Positions 16,558-25,571 of a stretch of DNA of 64,000 bases are shown piece after piece. The stretch spans positions 186,001 to 250,000 of the forward strand of contig PEWE01000002.1 of assembly GCA_002779605.1 (NCBI GenBank), read 5' to 3'. The notes below the pieces were generated by a model. The model ran no database searches. It saw only the letters and a program-made list of their open reading frames with translations, and was not told where the DNA came from. Positions within the stretch are counted from its first letter, which is position 1, and every line of letters starts with the position of its first letter. The stretch comes from Zetaproteobacteria bacterium CG06_land_8_20_14_3_00_59_53 (GTDB lineage: Bacteria; Pseudomonadota; Zetaproteobacteria; Mariprofundales; Mariprofundaceae). The translations under genes were made by a program, and so were the position numbers.

Positions 16558-17837
16558 TTGCGGGTCCAGAAGCTCATGGCTTCCACATGACCGCTGAACG
16601 GGAAGATATCCAGCGCGCGCAAGGCCTGCATGCGATAGCCCCGTGCATGCAGCATCTCCGCATCGCGCGCACCGGCTGCGATATCGCAATTCACCATGAT
16701 GATCTTCTCCGGCATCAATCTCCCCATCGCCTTGCAGATGGCCTTGGCACCCTTGCGCGGCGGGTCGAGCAGCAGCACATCGGCTCCGGCATAGTGCTCT
16801 TCGCGTACGCCGTCGAACAGGTTCAATGCTTCAAACTCCGCTTGCACGCCGAGGCTTCTGGCATTGGCCCGCGCAGCCCTGATGCTGGATTCGGCCACAT
16901 CGGCACCGATGACATGAGCCCCGCAGCTTGCCGCCAAAGGCAGGGATAGATTGCCGATGCCGCAGAACAGATCGGCGATGCGCTTGGGCTTCCCTGCCCA
17001 GGCCTGAATCTGGCGCAGGATATGCACATTACCGGCGGCATGCCCCTGCACAAAATCCTCGGGACCTACGGCAAGCTCCACCCAGTTCTCACCGGCCGGC
17101 AGATAATCGTGCAGCACCTGTACCGGCTTGATCAGCGGACGCAGCACCACCCCTGCACGCAGCCAGGGCTGAATGTTCAGTTCCGTCTGCCGGATGATAT
17201 CGAGGCAAGCTGCAAACACCTCTGTCGAGGGTACTTCAGCGCCCTCTCCTGTCTCGAACACCACATGCATGCCGTCATACAGGCGGATCATGCGCAACGA
17301 TTCGATCACCGGTGGCAATATCGATTCAATAGCAAGCCGCAGCGCATCCATGTCCGCGTGCACAATGGCACATAGCGGAGCCCGCACCACCCTGTTCGAG
17401 CTGCGCGAATGGAAACCGAGAAAGCTGCCTGCCTCATCCTCACCGCGATGCCAGCGTGCCCTGCGTCGCATGCCGGGAAGCGGTGCATCCTGCACCGGCA
17501 TCCATTCAGTTTCTGCATGCACAAAGCGTTCGAACTGCTTGAAAACCCAGTCGGATTTTATGTCGGCCTGCGCGCCGACATCGACATACTGCAAAGCACA
17601 GCCGCCGCATTCGGCGGCCACCGGACAATCGGCTTTGATCCGCATCGGAGAGGCCTCCAACAGGCCTGTGATATGCCCGCGCTGCGCACCACGCCGCTTA
17701 CCCGCATCGGCCAGCACCACCCTGTCACCGGGCACCCCGTTGGCGGCGAGCAGCACGCCATCGGTCATACGAACCAGCGCTTCACCACCGGGCAGCAGCT
17801 GCTCGACCCTGCCTTGCAGATCGCCTGTCTCAGGCAT
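16554..17837 (-). CDS. 23S rRNA (uracil-5-)-methyltransferase RlmD/RumA-like
   Basis: SAM-dependent RNA uracil methyltransferase, 427 residues. An N-terminal TRAM-like domain (about 5-60) is followed by the Fe-S cluster cysteines CPVAAECGGC (about 70-79), with a fourth in APLC. The Rossmann methyltransferase domain has DLFCGIGNLSLPLA, the catalytic Cys in VNCD and the general-base Glu in FPFSGHVEAM. RlmD (U1939) and RlmC or TrmA-like relatives share these motifs, so the exact target base is inferred. The ATG at 17837 overlaps the previous gene by eight bases; the frame open to 17936 is not used. Confidence 0.85.
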   Translation of the reverse strand: MPETGDLQGRVEQLLPGGEALVRMTDGVLLAANGVPGDRVVLADAGKRRGAQRGHITGLLEASPMRIKADCPVAAECGGCALQYVDVGAQADIKSDWVFKQFERFVHAETEWMPVQDAPLPGMRRRARWHRGEDEAGSFLGFHSRSSNRVVRAPLCAIVHADMDALRLAIESILPPVIESLRMIRLYDGMHVVFETGEGAEVPSTEVFAACLDIIRQTELNIQPWLRAGVVLRPLIKPVQVLHDYLPAGENWVELAVGPEDFVQGHAAGNVHILRQIQAWAGKPKRIADLFCGIGNLSLPLAASCGAHVIGADVAESSIRAARANARSLGVQAEFEALNLFDGVREEHYAGADVLLLDPPRKGAKAICKAMGRLMPEKIIMVNCDIAAGARDAEMLHARGYRMQALRALDIFPFSGHVEAMSFWTRK

Positions 17838-18987
17838 CGTCCAGTCCCAGTGCAGGCAGGCGATTGAAGTTTTCAAGATAATCGGGGGCAGCAATGCCCA
17901 CCCCCTTGCCCTGCACGGCCAGCTTGAACAGCTCACCCATACCCTGCGGCAGCAGCATGCGTTTGGCCCCGCCCATCAGCGCCATCGACTCGGCTGTGGT
18001 CTTTGCCACGGCCTGCCGGATGTAGGTCTGCACCGCAGGGCTCTGCGACAGCCACGCCCCCTGGGCGATCCAGCAGGACATGGCAAGATCCGCTGCATTT
18101 CCTGCACGGCCCATGGCGGTAAAATCGACATGCGCGGTGATGTCGCGGCTTCCGGGGTCGGAAAGCACATCGTGTACCGGTTCATGCTTCAGATGTCCCA
18201 AAAGCGTACCTTCCACACGATTCGGCCGGTAATACTCGGCCTGCGTAAAACCGTAATCCACGCTGAACACGAAACCGCGCCGCATGATACGCGACACATC
18301 GGCCTGCCAGGCGGCCAGATTGGGGTTCCATTCACTGACATATCCCGACGGCCACTGCTGCAGGATCGAAGAAGGAAGTTCGGGAAGCGTGCCTGGAGCC
18401 TCGGCAGGCCTGTCGCTCCAGCAGAACCCCCCGTCCACATCCAGCGCCACGCCGCGCTCACGCAACATGCCCTGCTGCCGGATGAAACAGCGCACCGGAA
18501 AGGCATCGGGCAATTCATTGCTGAAATAGATCAGATTGTCGGCTTCCTGCAGCTCTGCAAGGGATGCATGCTGCTGCACGCTCACTCCGAGCTTCGCATA
18601 GCTCTGCTTCTGACGCTCGCGCATCTGCGCGCTGCGCTCCACGGCATGAATATGACGAGGCATCCCAACATCACGTCCGGACAATAAAGCGACCACATCG
18701 GCCAGCAGCCTTCCCGAACCACCGCCCTGCTCGACCAGCGACCAATCGGCAGGACTGCCGAGCTCCTTCCAGCCCCATTCGACCAGATCCGCCAGCCCCA
18801 GCGACAGCCACGGGCCGGTATCGGGCCCGGTCAGGAAATCGCCTTCCCTGCCGAACACCTCCCTGGTTTCGTAATAGCCCAACGAGGGCGCATACAGCGC
18901 CTGCTGCATGAATGTGTCGAAGGATATCCAGCCCCCGTTTTCGCTGCGGATCAAGCCCGTGATATGCTCTGTTAATGCCTTCGACAT
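17830..18987 (-). CDS. SAM-dependent methyltransferase, MidA/NDUFAF7 family
   Basis: COG1565 protein, 385 residues. Family signatures are FMQQALYAPSLGYYE, GDFLTGPDTGPWL, a glycine-rich SAM loop EQGGGSGRLLADV and SNELPDAFPV. The mitochondrial homologue NDUFAF7 methylates a complex I subunit; the bacterial substrate is not established. It is the first gene of a - strand run with the RNA methyltransferase and the transport genes, and diverges from trxA across a 68-base gap. The ATG is well placed at the edge of that gap. Confidence 0.85.
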   Translation of the reverse strand: MSKALTEHITGLIRSENGGWISFDTFMQQALYAPSLGYYETREVFGREGDFLTGPDTGPWLSLGLADLVEWGWKELGSPADWSLVEQGGGSGRLLADVVALLSGRDVGMPRHIHAVERSAQMRERQKQSYAKLGVSVQQHASLAELQEADNLIYFSNELPDAFPVRCFIRQQGMLRERGVALDVDGGFCWSDRPAEAPGTLPELPSSILQQWPSGYVSEWNPNLAAWQADVSRIMRRGFVFSVDYGFTQAEYYRPNRVEGTLLGHLKHEPVHDVLSDPGSRDITAHVDFTAMGRAGNAADLAMSCWIAQGAWLSQSPAVQTYIRQAVAKTTAESMALMGGAKRMLLPQGMGELFKLAVQGKGVGIAAPDYLENFNRLPALGLDDA

Positions 18988-19055
18988 GGTTGACGCTTAC
19001 CCCTCTGTGCCGCTACCGTTGCTCTTCAATAGATTTTCAAAAGTGAGGCATCCTA

Positions 19056-19388
19056 ATGGCATCCGAACACATCACCAATGTTAGCGACGACAGCTTTGAA
19101 AGCGACGTGCTGAATGCAGCCGGTCCCGTGCTGGTGGACTTCTGGGCCCCGTGGTGCGGCCCGTGCAAGCAGATCGCTCCGATCCTTGATGAAGTGGCCG
19201 ATGAAATGCAGGGCAAGATCACCGTGGCCAAGATCAACATCGACGACAATCCCAACACCCCCGGCAAATACGGCGTGCGCGGCATCCCTACCCTGATGCT
19301 GTTCCGTGACGGCAACGTGCAGGGCACCAAGGTCGGCGCCATCAACAAAACCAAGCTGGTCGAACTGATCTCCGAGCATCTCGACTGA
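19056..19388 (+). CDS. trxA: thioredoxin
   Basis: Cytoplasmic thiol-disulfide reductant, 110 residues, classical length. The active site WCGPCK is at about residues 30-35, with the buried Asp and the cis-proline loop GIPTLMLF in place. GTGAGG lies upstream of the ATG. A TTGACG hexamer at 18990-18995 could be a -35 element, but the -10 (about TACCGT) is weak. The gene is monocistronic, with its own terminator directly behind it. Confidence 0.97.
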   Translation: MASEHITNVSDDSFESDVLNAAGPVLVDFWAPWCGPCKQIAPILDEVADEMQGKITVAKINIDDNPNTPGKYGVRGIPTLMLFRDGNVQGTKVGAINKTKLVELISEHLD

Positions 19389-19408
19389 TCGAGCTGCAAG
19401 CGAACAGG

Positions 19409-19436
19409 ACGGGGCGCATTGCGCCCCGTTTTTTTT
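19409..19436 (+). terminator. intrinsic terminator of trxA
   Basis: Stem ACGGGGCGC and GCGCCCCGT with a three-base ATT loop, followed by a run of eight T (19429-19436). It is strong and placed 20 bases after the trxA stop. Confidence 0.93.
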
Positions 19437-19454
19437 GCCAGTAACGCAAACAAA

Positions 19455-20342
19455 TCAACCCGCCTCGGCCAGCAGGCGGTCCATCATGCCCATCGCCTGA
19501 GCCGCATAGCCGCCACCGAACAGGTTCACGTGATTCAGGATATGGTAGAGGTTGTACAGCGTGCGGCGCATCTCATAGCCCTCATCAAGCGGCCAGCACT
19601 CACGATAGGCCGCGTAGAAGGCCTCGGGGAATCCGCCGAACAGCCCGGTCATCGCGATATCGGCCTCGCGGTCGCCGTAGTACACCGCCGGATCGAACAG
19701 CACCGGTGTGCCATCCGCTATCACGCCCCAGTTTCCACCCCACAGATCGCCATGCAGCAACGAAGCTTCAGGGACATGCCCGGCAAGCAAAACATCAAGG
19801 GCTGCCATCAGGCGTTCGCCCTTGTTCAACAGCGCTGAATCGAAACCGTTGTGCGAGGCAAGTTGCAGTTGAAACCCGAGGCGATGGTCACGCCAGAAGG
19901 CGCACCAATCGGAGCATGGTGAATTGAGCTGCACTGTCGATCCGATGGTGTTGTCGCGTCGCCAGCCATGATCGGCTCGGGTATGCCGGTGCATATCAGC
20001 CAGTTGCCTGCCGAGAACAGCGGCAGATGCCTGTGAAGAACCGCCAAGCGGCAGCCATTCGCAAACCAGAAACGATTTCCCCTCCGCCAACCCGTGACAC
20101 AGAGGGTGCGGCACGCGTACTGCTCCTGCCTGAGCCATCTCGCTCAGCCCTTCGGCCTCGGCGGCGAACATATGCGCGCATTCCGCCCGGTTCAGTTTGA
20201 CGAAATAGCTCTTTTCGCGGGATTCATATCGCCAGGCACTGCTGATGCTTCCCCCGCCGACAGCATGGCAGGCAAGCAGGCCGAAGCTGCGATCATGCAG
20301 CCTGATGGTGTTTTCGATGGCCTGTTGCAGCGGGTTGAACAA
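19455..20342 (-). CDS. fructosamine kinase family protein
   Basis: Aminoglycoside-phosphotransferase fold kinase of the FN3K/YniA group, 295 residues, thought to phosphorylate sugar adducts on proteins as a deglycation step. The catalytic loop LLHGDLWGGNWG and the metal site FDPAVYYGDREADIAMT are characteristic, and YFVKLNR holds the ATP-site lysine. It is the last gene of the - strand run that includes metG and the DUF2062 gene, five bases after the latter. Substrate is inferred from family only. Confidence 0.88.
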   Translation of the reverse strand: MFNPLQQAIENTIRLHDRSFGLLACHAVGGGSISSAWRYESREKSYFVKLNRAECAHMFAAEAEGLSEMAQAGAVRVPHPLCHGLAEGKSFLVCEWLPLGGSSQASAAVLGRQLADMHRHTRADHGWRRDNTIGSTVQLNSPCSDWCAFWRDHRLGFQLQLASHNGFDSALLNKGERLMAALDVLLAGHVPEASLLHGDLWGGNWGVIADGTPVLFDPAVYYGDREADIAMTGLFGGFPEAFYAAYRECWPLDEGYEMRRTLYNLYHILNHVNLFGGGYAAQAMGMMDRLLAEAG

Positions 20343-20347
20343 GAAAG

Positions 20348-21022
20348 TCAGAGTTGTACGGAATCGCGGCGGGAGGATGAAACCGGTGTGGACTTGGTTG
20401 TAGTGGAAATGTCTGTGGTTTTAGCCGGCTGGGAACGCTTGGCGGACACATGGACAGGCGGGAAAGGAGCAGCGACAGTACATTCAGTCTCTCCCTTCAG
20501 GGACGACGCAAACCGGCCCGGACGATTACGCCAGCGGAAGCTGACATGGCTGCGCCAGAGCATATGGATGGCGACATAACCGATCAGGCCGAGCAACACA
20601 CCGGTGACAAGGCAACCGAGAATGAACGGCTGCCAGTTGTGCTCCAGCAGATTCATCATCCACTCAAGTGTGGGTTCGAAAACGAAATTCTCGACATCGG
20701 GCTGACCCAGAATCCACTGCCCGACCTCGTAGGAAAAATAGAACAGCGGCGGCATGGTCAGCGGGTTGGTCAACCAGACCAGCGCCACGGACACCGGAAT
20801 GTTCACATGGAAAACCACCGCAAGGGCCGCAGCAAGCACCATCTGGAAGGGGATGGGGATAAATGCGCAGATCATGCCGACCAGAAAGGCGCCAGCCACC
20901 GAATGCCGGTTGAGATTCCAGAGGGACTGATTGTGCAGACAGGCGCCCAGGAAACGCAGGCATTTTTGATCACGAATCTTCTGGTGATCCGGCATGAACC
21001 GTTTGATGAACTTGCGGGGCAT
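20348..21022 (-). CDS. DUF2062 membrane protein
   Basis: 224-residue integral membrane protein of a widespread family of unknown function. The family stretch RHSVAGAFLVGMICAFIPIPFQM and the membrane segment VSVALVWLTNPLTMPPLFYFSYEVG are clear, with a further helix at about 135-160 (PFILGCLVTGVLLGLIGYVAIHM). The C-terminal 50 residues are polar and Ser/Thr-rich. The ATG at 21022 (MPRKFIK) was preferred to the start at 21076 because of conservation and a GGAG nearby. In some genomes relatives sit next to glycosyltransferases, but nothing here assigns a job. Confidence 0.85.
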   Translation of the reverse strand: MPRKFIKRFMPDHQKIRDQKCLRFLGACLHNQSLWNLNRHSVAGAFLVGMICAFIPIPFQMVLAAALAVVFHVNIPVSVALVWLTNPLTMPPLFYFSYEVGQWILGQPDVENFVFEPTLEWMMNLLEHNWQPFILGCLVTGVLLGLIGYVAIHMLWRSHVSFRWRNRPGRFASSLKGETECTVAAPFPPVHVSAKRSQPAKTTDISTTTKSTPVSSSRRDSVQL

Positions 21023-21166
21023 CGCTCCAGTGTGCAGTCGCCACCGCAAATTGGCAATCACCCAAAGGTGTGACAAGGAGGTTACTTATCGCATCCCTGC
21101 CCTGTCGCCACCTGTGCAATCGTTAGCAGGTCATGCCGGGGACCCTGCAAAACACCCTGTTCCTGC

Positions 21167-22702
21167 CTACTCCATTCGGGGAAACACCGGTGAAGGTCTG
21201 GCGCATGCGTGCCCTTCTGCCAGCAGGCCCCAACCGCCATGGTCCACCAGTCTTAGTGCTTCGACATTCAACGCTTCGTTCATGATCTGCGAGAGCATCA
21301 TGGCACACTTGCCGGGCATGAAGGGAACCAGTTGCAGCACAACCAAACGCAGGGACTCGACAAGGTGATACAGCACCGTCGCCAGACGCTCCGTTTCCCC
21401 CTGTTTGGACAGCGCCCAAGGCGCATTGTCCTCGACATAACGATTGCCCAGACGCACCACGCCGTTGATCTTCTCCAGCGCTTCATGGAAGGCCTGCCGC
21501 TGCATGGCCGCATCCACATCCCGCTGCATGGACTCGACGGCGGCCACCAGACCGCGGTCCGACTCCTGCTCGCTGCTGCAAGCCGCCAGCACACCGCCCT
21601 GATACTTGTGCAGCATGGACAGCGAGCGATTCAGCAGATTGCCCAGATCGTTGGCCAGCTCCGTGTTGTAGCGCTGCTTCAGGGCTGCATGCGAGAAATC
21701 GCCGTCCTGCCCGAACGGCACCTCGCGCAGCAGGAAGTAGCGGATGCTGTCGGTACCGAATTCCTCGATCAGTTGATCCGGGCGCAAGGCATTGCCCTTG
21801 GATTTACTCATCTTCTCGCCCTCGACCGTCCACCAGCCGTGCGCATAGACGCGTTTGGGCAGCGGAATACCGGCAGCCAGCAGCATGCACGGCCAGTACA
21901 CGGCATGGAAACGCAGGATGTCCTTGCCGATCAGATGCACATCGCAGGGCCAGTGCGGTGTTTCTTTATCCGGGAACCCCGCGCCGGTCAGATAGTTGGT
22001 CAGCGCATCGATCCATACATAGATCACATGCGCATCATCGCCGGGAACGGGAATGCCCCACGAGAAGGTGGTGCGCGAAACCGACAAATCGCGCAATCCC
22101 CCCTCGACAAAACGCAGCACCTCGTTGCGCCGGGACTCAGGACCAATGAAATCCGGATTGGCGCGGATATGCTCCAGCAGCTGTTCCTGATAATCACCAA
22201 GGCGGAAGAAATACGATTCCTCTTTGACCTGCTCCACCGGCCTGCCGCAATCCGGGCAGCGCTTGTCGTCGGCGTGGCCGGAGTCCTTGATCTGCGTGGC
22301 TGTCCAGTAGGTTTCACAGGGCACGCAATACAGGTCTTCATAAAAACCCTTATAGATGGCTCCGGCAGCCTCAATGCGCTTCCATATCTCCGTCACCGCC
22401 CGCTTGTGCCGCGCCTCGGTGGTACGGACGAAATCGTCGTTGGAGATTTCCAGCTGCGGCCAGAGGCTACGATAGCGTTCGACCACTTCCTCTGCCAGTT
22501 CGATCGGCGCAATGCCTTTCAGCCCAGCGGCCTGCTCCACCTTCTGGCCATGCTCGTCCACACCGGTCAGGAACAGCACATTGCAGCCGGCCATGCGATG
22601 GTAACGTGCCAGCACATCGGCGGCGATCGTGGTGTAGGCATGACCGATATGCGGTTCATCGTTCACATAATAGATCGGCGTACTTACATAGTAGTTCTGC
22701 AT
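21167..22702 (-). CDS. metG: methionyl-tRNA synthetase
   Basis: Class I aminoacyl-tRNA synthetase that charges tRNA-Met. The HIGH motif is PHIGHAY (17-23) and the KMSKS loop is near residue 297. The knuckle carries two Cys pairs (C126/C129 and C149/C152), so it is the two-pair zinc form. The protein has only 511 residues and ends after the anticodon-binding helical domain, without the C-terminal EMAP-like dimer domain of the E. coli enzyme, which is normal for the short bacterial type. It follows holB by 28 bases. Confidence 0.96.
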   Translation of the reverse strand: MQNYYVSTPIYYVNDEPHIGHAYTTIAADVLARYHRMAGCNVLFLTGVDEHGQKVEQAAGLKGIAPIELAEEVVERYRSLWPQLEISNDDFVRTTEARHKRAVTEIWKRIEAAGAIYKGFYEDLYCVPCETYWTATQIKDSGHADDKRCPDCGRPVEQVKEESYFFRLGDYQEQLLEHIRANPDFIGPESRRNEVLRFVEGGLRDLSVSRTTFSWGIPVPGDDAHVIYVWIDALTNYLTGAGFPDKETPHWPCDVHLIGKDILRFHAVYWPCMLLAAGIPLPKRVYAHGWWTVEGEKMSKSKGNALRPDQLIEEFGTDSIRYFLLREVPFGQDGDFSHAALKQRYNTELANDLGNLLNRSLSMLHKYQGGVLAACSSEQESDRGLVAAVESMQRDVDAAMQRQAFHEALEKINGVVRLGNRYVEDNAPWALSKQGETERLATVLYHLVESLRLVVLQLVPFMPGKCAMMLSQIMNEALNVEALRLVDHGGWGLLAEGHACARPSPVFPRME

Positions 22703-22730
22703 GGTGTCTTCCTGTGGATTGCCAGGGTCG

Positions 22731-23702
22731 TCAGGCTAATGGCATTTCGCGCAAGGCTAACCGCAGAGCAAGCATATGCGCCAGCAGCGTCGGCGCGGGC
22801 CTGAGGGTACGGCGAACCAGTTCCTGCGGCCATACTGCCAGTTGCCTCACCGCATCAAGCACGGCATCCATGCCGGTCATATCCCCCCGGTTGCGTAACA
22901 GCACGGGGCGAATTGCGGCGAACACGGTCTCCACGATCAAGTCATGCGGTATCTTCTGCACATGCTTGCTGATCCAAAGCTGTGCCCGTCCGATATCAAA
23001 AACGGACGGCTCCGCAAGCAGGTCGTGCCAGGCCAGCAGGGCTGCGGCGACAGCCGGGTCGGCCATGGCGGCCACCCTGCCCGGCTGCCCGTCGGCCAGT
23101 TGTGCAGCAAAAGCAATCGCATCACCCGGTATCTGCATGCCGCCGAGCACGCTTTGCATATCGTCCTGATTCAAGGGACTTAAGAATTGCAGCAGGCAGC
23201 GCGAGCGCACAGTCGCCGGCATTGCCAGCGCATCTTCGCAGACCATCAGCATCAGCGAGCCCGCAGATGGCTCTTCCAGACCCTTGAGCATGGCATTGGC
23301 AGCTTGGGCATTCATCCTGCCGGCCTCGCCGATCAGGGCCACGCGACGCGCCGATTCGGCACCGCTGAGCGACAGGAATCCCAGCATACCGCGCACCTGC
23401 TCGATGTTCACGTCCCGATTCAGCTTCTTTGTTTTTTCGTTCCATTCGCGTTCCAGCAGCAGAAAATCGGGGTGACTGCCGGCAGCTATCATGCGACAGC
23501 TATGGCATTCACCACAGGCCACTCCGGCCTGCACATTGTCGCGGTTGCGCTCGCACAGATAGTCGGCTGCCAGTGCGTGCGCCAGCATGCGCTTGCCGAT
23601 ACCGGAAGCTCCGTGCAGCAGCCATGCATGGTGCAGCCGGCCCAGTCCCAGCGCTTCGATGAAGCGCTGACGCACGGCATCGTGTCCGAGTACGGCACTC
23701 AT
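22731..23702 (-). CDS. holB: DNA polymerase III delta' subunit
   Basis: Clamp-loader subunit, 323 residues. It has the AAA+ P-loop-like GASGIGKRMLA, the zinc module CGECHSC (with a fourth Cys before it), the DVNIEQVRGM segment and the sensor region around NAMLKGLEEPSAGSLMLMV. DnaX is the close relative, but the short length and the position after tmk are typical of holB. Its start overlaps the tmk stop by four bases. Confidence 0.93.
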   Translation of the reverse strand: MSAVLGHDAVRQRFIEALGLGRLHHAWLLHGASGIGKRMLAHALAADYLCERNRDNVQAGVACGECHSCRMIAAGSHPDFLLLEREWNEKTKKLNRDVNIEQVRGMLGFLSLSGAESARRVALIGEAGRMNAQAANAMLKGLEEPSAGSLMLMVCEDALAMPATVRSRCLLQFLSPLNQDDMQSVLGGMQIPGDAIAFAAQLADGQPGRVAAMADPAVAAALLAWHDLLAEPSVFDIGRAQLWISKHVQKIPHDLIVETVFAAIRPVLLRNRGDMTGMDAVLDAVRQLAVWPQELVRRTLRPAPTLLAHMLALRLALREMPLA

Positions 23703-24328
23703 GCGAGGTAACGACCGAGCAGGGCACGAACCTGCTGCTGGATGCTTTGCGCATCGCCGCTGGCATCCACCCGCTGCACGCGCTGCGGCTGTGCTGCGTG
23801 GATCGCGCTGAATCCCTGCCTGACCCGCTCATGAAAGGCCTGATGTTCCGCATCGAAACGGCTTGCCGCCTCGCCCCCCGCGACACGGCTACGCATACGC
23901 TCGAATGCCGCCGCTACCGGCAGATCGAACCACAGTGTCAACTGAGGTACTGTACCGAGTTCGGCGATAGTCAGCATCGCTTCCAGCACACTCGCATCAA
24001 GCGCCCGCCCGGCCAGCTGATAAGCACGCGTCGAATCCGTGTACCGGTCGCACAACACCACGGCGCCGCGCTCGAGTGCCGGAAGAATCACCTCGCGCAC
24101 ATGCTGGGTGCGATCGGCAAGAAACAGCAGCAGTTCGGTTTCAGCCGCCGGCACATGCGCACCACCCAGCAGCAGCGCGCGAATCTCCCTGCCGAGTACG
24201 GTATCGCCCGGCTCGAAGGTCTCCACGACCTCATGCCCCTGCTCGCGCAACCATCCAGCGCTCAGCCGGCGTTGCGTGGTCTTGCCGCAGCCGTCGATAC
24301 CCTCGAGTGTGATGAAATATCCGCTCAT
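23699..24328 (-). CDS. tmk: thymidylate kinase
   Basis: Converts dTMP to dTDP with ATP. The P-loop GIDGCGKTT (10-18), the Asp-Arg-Tyr motif CDRYTDSTRAYQ and the E. coli-like lid region (RSRVAGGEAASRFD) are present. It has 209 residues, full length. It lies between a small conserved protein and holB, with overlaps or tiny gaps on both sides, in the classic mltG-tmk-holB order. Confidence 0.95.
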   Translation of the reverse strand: MSGYFITLEGIDGCGKTTQRRLSAGWLREQGHEVVETFEPGDTVLGREIRALLLGGAHVPAAETELLLFLADRTQHVREVILPALERGAVVLCDRYTDSTRAYQLAGRALDASVLEAMLTIAELGTVPQLTLWFDLPVAAAFERMRSRVAGGEAASRFDAEHQAFHERVRQGFSAIHAAQPQRVQRVDASGDAQSIQQQVRALLGRYLA

Positions 24329-24330
24329 GC

Positions 24331-24576
24331 CTATGCCTCGTCGCCTTCCGATTTGCCGGGTTCAAAAGCATAGCGGTCAAGCACCCGCACCTCCAGAGCG
24401 GCGGGCAGCGAATGCAGCCATTCGTCGAGTTCCTGACGCTGTGCCCAGGTGCTCCACAACTCCAGTATGCCCGTGCCCCCGAGTTGACCACGCATGGTCG
24501 CCAGACCGTCCTCTCCCATCAGGATACCCTGAAATCGCACCACCGCCTCATCCGGCAGGGAAATGCGCACGATCAT
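24331..24576 (-). CDS. small conserved protein, possibly DUF4911-like
   Basis: 81-residue protein tucked between mltG (20-base gap) and tmk (two-base gap). The frame is open much further upstream but there merely shadows mltG. The ATG at 24576 has GAGG about 17 bases before it. The layout VRISLPDEAVVRFQGILMG..GLATMRG, then a strand and a D-rich helix, recalls small DUF4911 proteins (PxxxxxxxxILEGYEGLA pattern), but this assignment is tentative. No membrane segment or metal motif is seen. The tight packing supports a real gene. Confidence 0.6.
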   Translation of the reverse strand: MIVRISLPDEAVVRFQGILMGEDGLATMRGQLGGTGILELWSTWAQRQELDEWLHSLPAALEVRVLDRYAFEPGKSEGDEA

Positions 24577-24596
24577 CACATCGCTTTGCTGTTGCC

Positions 24597-25571
24597 TCAC
24601 CGCTGCCGCTCGATCTTCATCCACTGACGCACATTGGCATTGTGTTCTTCCAACGTCGCGGCAAAGGCATGTCCGCCGCTGCCGTCGGCCACGAAGTACA
24701 GATAATCGACATCGGCAGGGGCTGCTGCGGCTCGCAGGCTGGCCGCCCCCGGATTGCAGATAGGCGTTGGCGGCAGACCTTTGCGCGTATAGCTGCTCCA
24801 TGGCGTATCGCGCTGCAGATCGCCCTTGTGGATATTGCCGGAGAAATTGCCGTCGGTTCGCCACAAACCGTAGATCACCGTCGGATCCATCTGTAGCGCC
24901 ATATGGCAGGCCAGCCGGTTGCGGATCACCGCCGCCACCAGCGGGCGCTCCTTATCCAGTGCGGTTTCCTTCTCGATGATCGAGGCGACGATGCGCAGCC
25001 CCTGCACATCCAGCCATGCGGGCACCAGCGACTGCAGCAGATCGTGCTGTGCCTTGAGCATATCCAGCAGGATGGCATGCGCATTGACCGGCCTGCGATA
25101 GGTATAGGTTTCCGGCAACAGCCTGCCCTCACCTTCCTGACCATTCAGAAGCTGCCGGTACACCTCCTGCCAGTGCGCCAGCGGAGTATCGGTCTGCGCT
25201 GCAAACAGGCTTAAAACCTCGTCGCTTCTCAGGCCTTCGGGAATGGTCAGGCGATGCAACAGCACATCGCCGCGGCGCAGGCGTTGCATCACCTGCGGCA
25301 AGGTGGCTGCATCTGCAAACAGGTATTCCCCGCTCTGCAGCTCCTGCGCATCGCCGCGCAGCCGGGCCAGCAGGCGGAACATCAGGCCTGAGCGGATCAC
25401 CCCTGCCGATTCCAGCTGGCGGGCGATTCCGAAGGTGGAAGTGCCGGGAGCGATCACCAGCGTCTGCGGCACGGCGGGCTGCATGCTTGTCTGCGTTTGA
25501 AATGCGTAAACACCACCCAGAATGGACATCAGCACAAGTGCGGCGATCAACCCGGCAAGCTTCAGACGCAC
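24597..25571 (-). CDS. mltG: endolytic murein transglycosylase MltG (YceG-like)
   Basis: Inner-membrane lytic transglycosylase that cuts nascent glycan strands near the membrane. The 324 residues comprise one N-terminal transmembrane helix (about 5-24), a LysM-like subdomain (LVIAPGTSTFGIARQLESAGVI) and the YceG catalytic domain with the glutamate in VASIIEKET, DPTVIYGL, DTPWSSYTRKGLPPTPICNPG and the ending DYLYFVADGSGGHAFA. It overlaps pabC by ten bases. Confidence 0.94.
   Translation of the reverse strand: MRLKLAGLIAALVLMSILGGVYAFQTQTSMQPAVPQTLVIAPGTSTFGIARQLESAGVIRSGLMFRLLARLRGDAQELQSGEYLFADAATLPQVMQRLRRGDVLLHRLTIPEGLRSDEVLSLFAAQTDTPLAHWQEVYRQLLNGQEGEGRLLPETYTYRRPVNAHAILLDMLKAQHDLLQSLVPAWLDVQGLRIVASIIEKETALDKERPLVAAVIRNRLACHMALQMDPTVIYGLWRTDGNFSGNIHKGDLQRDTPWSSYTRKGLPPTPICNPGAASLRAAAAPADVDYLYFVADGSGGHAFAATLEEHNANVRQWMKIERQR

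Noticed and set aside
15631-16590. 319-codon + strand ORF opposite the peptide-binding lipoprotein
   Set aside because: Antisense shadow; composition typical of reverse-frame reading.
21332-22804. 490-codon + strand ORF opposite metG
   Set aside because: Antisense shadow of metG; no ribosome site or recognisable domain.
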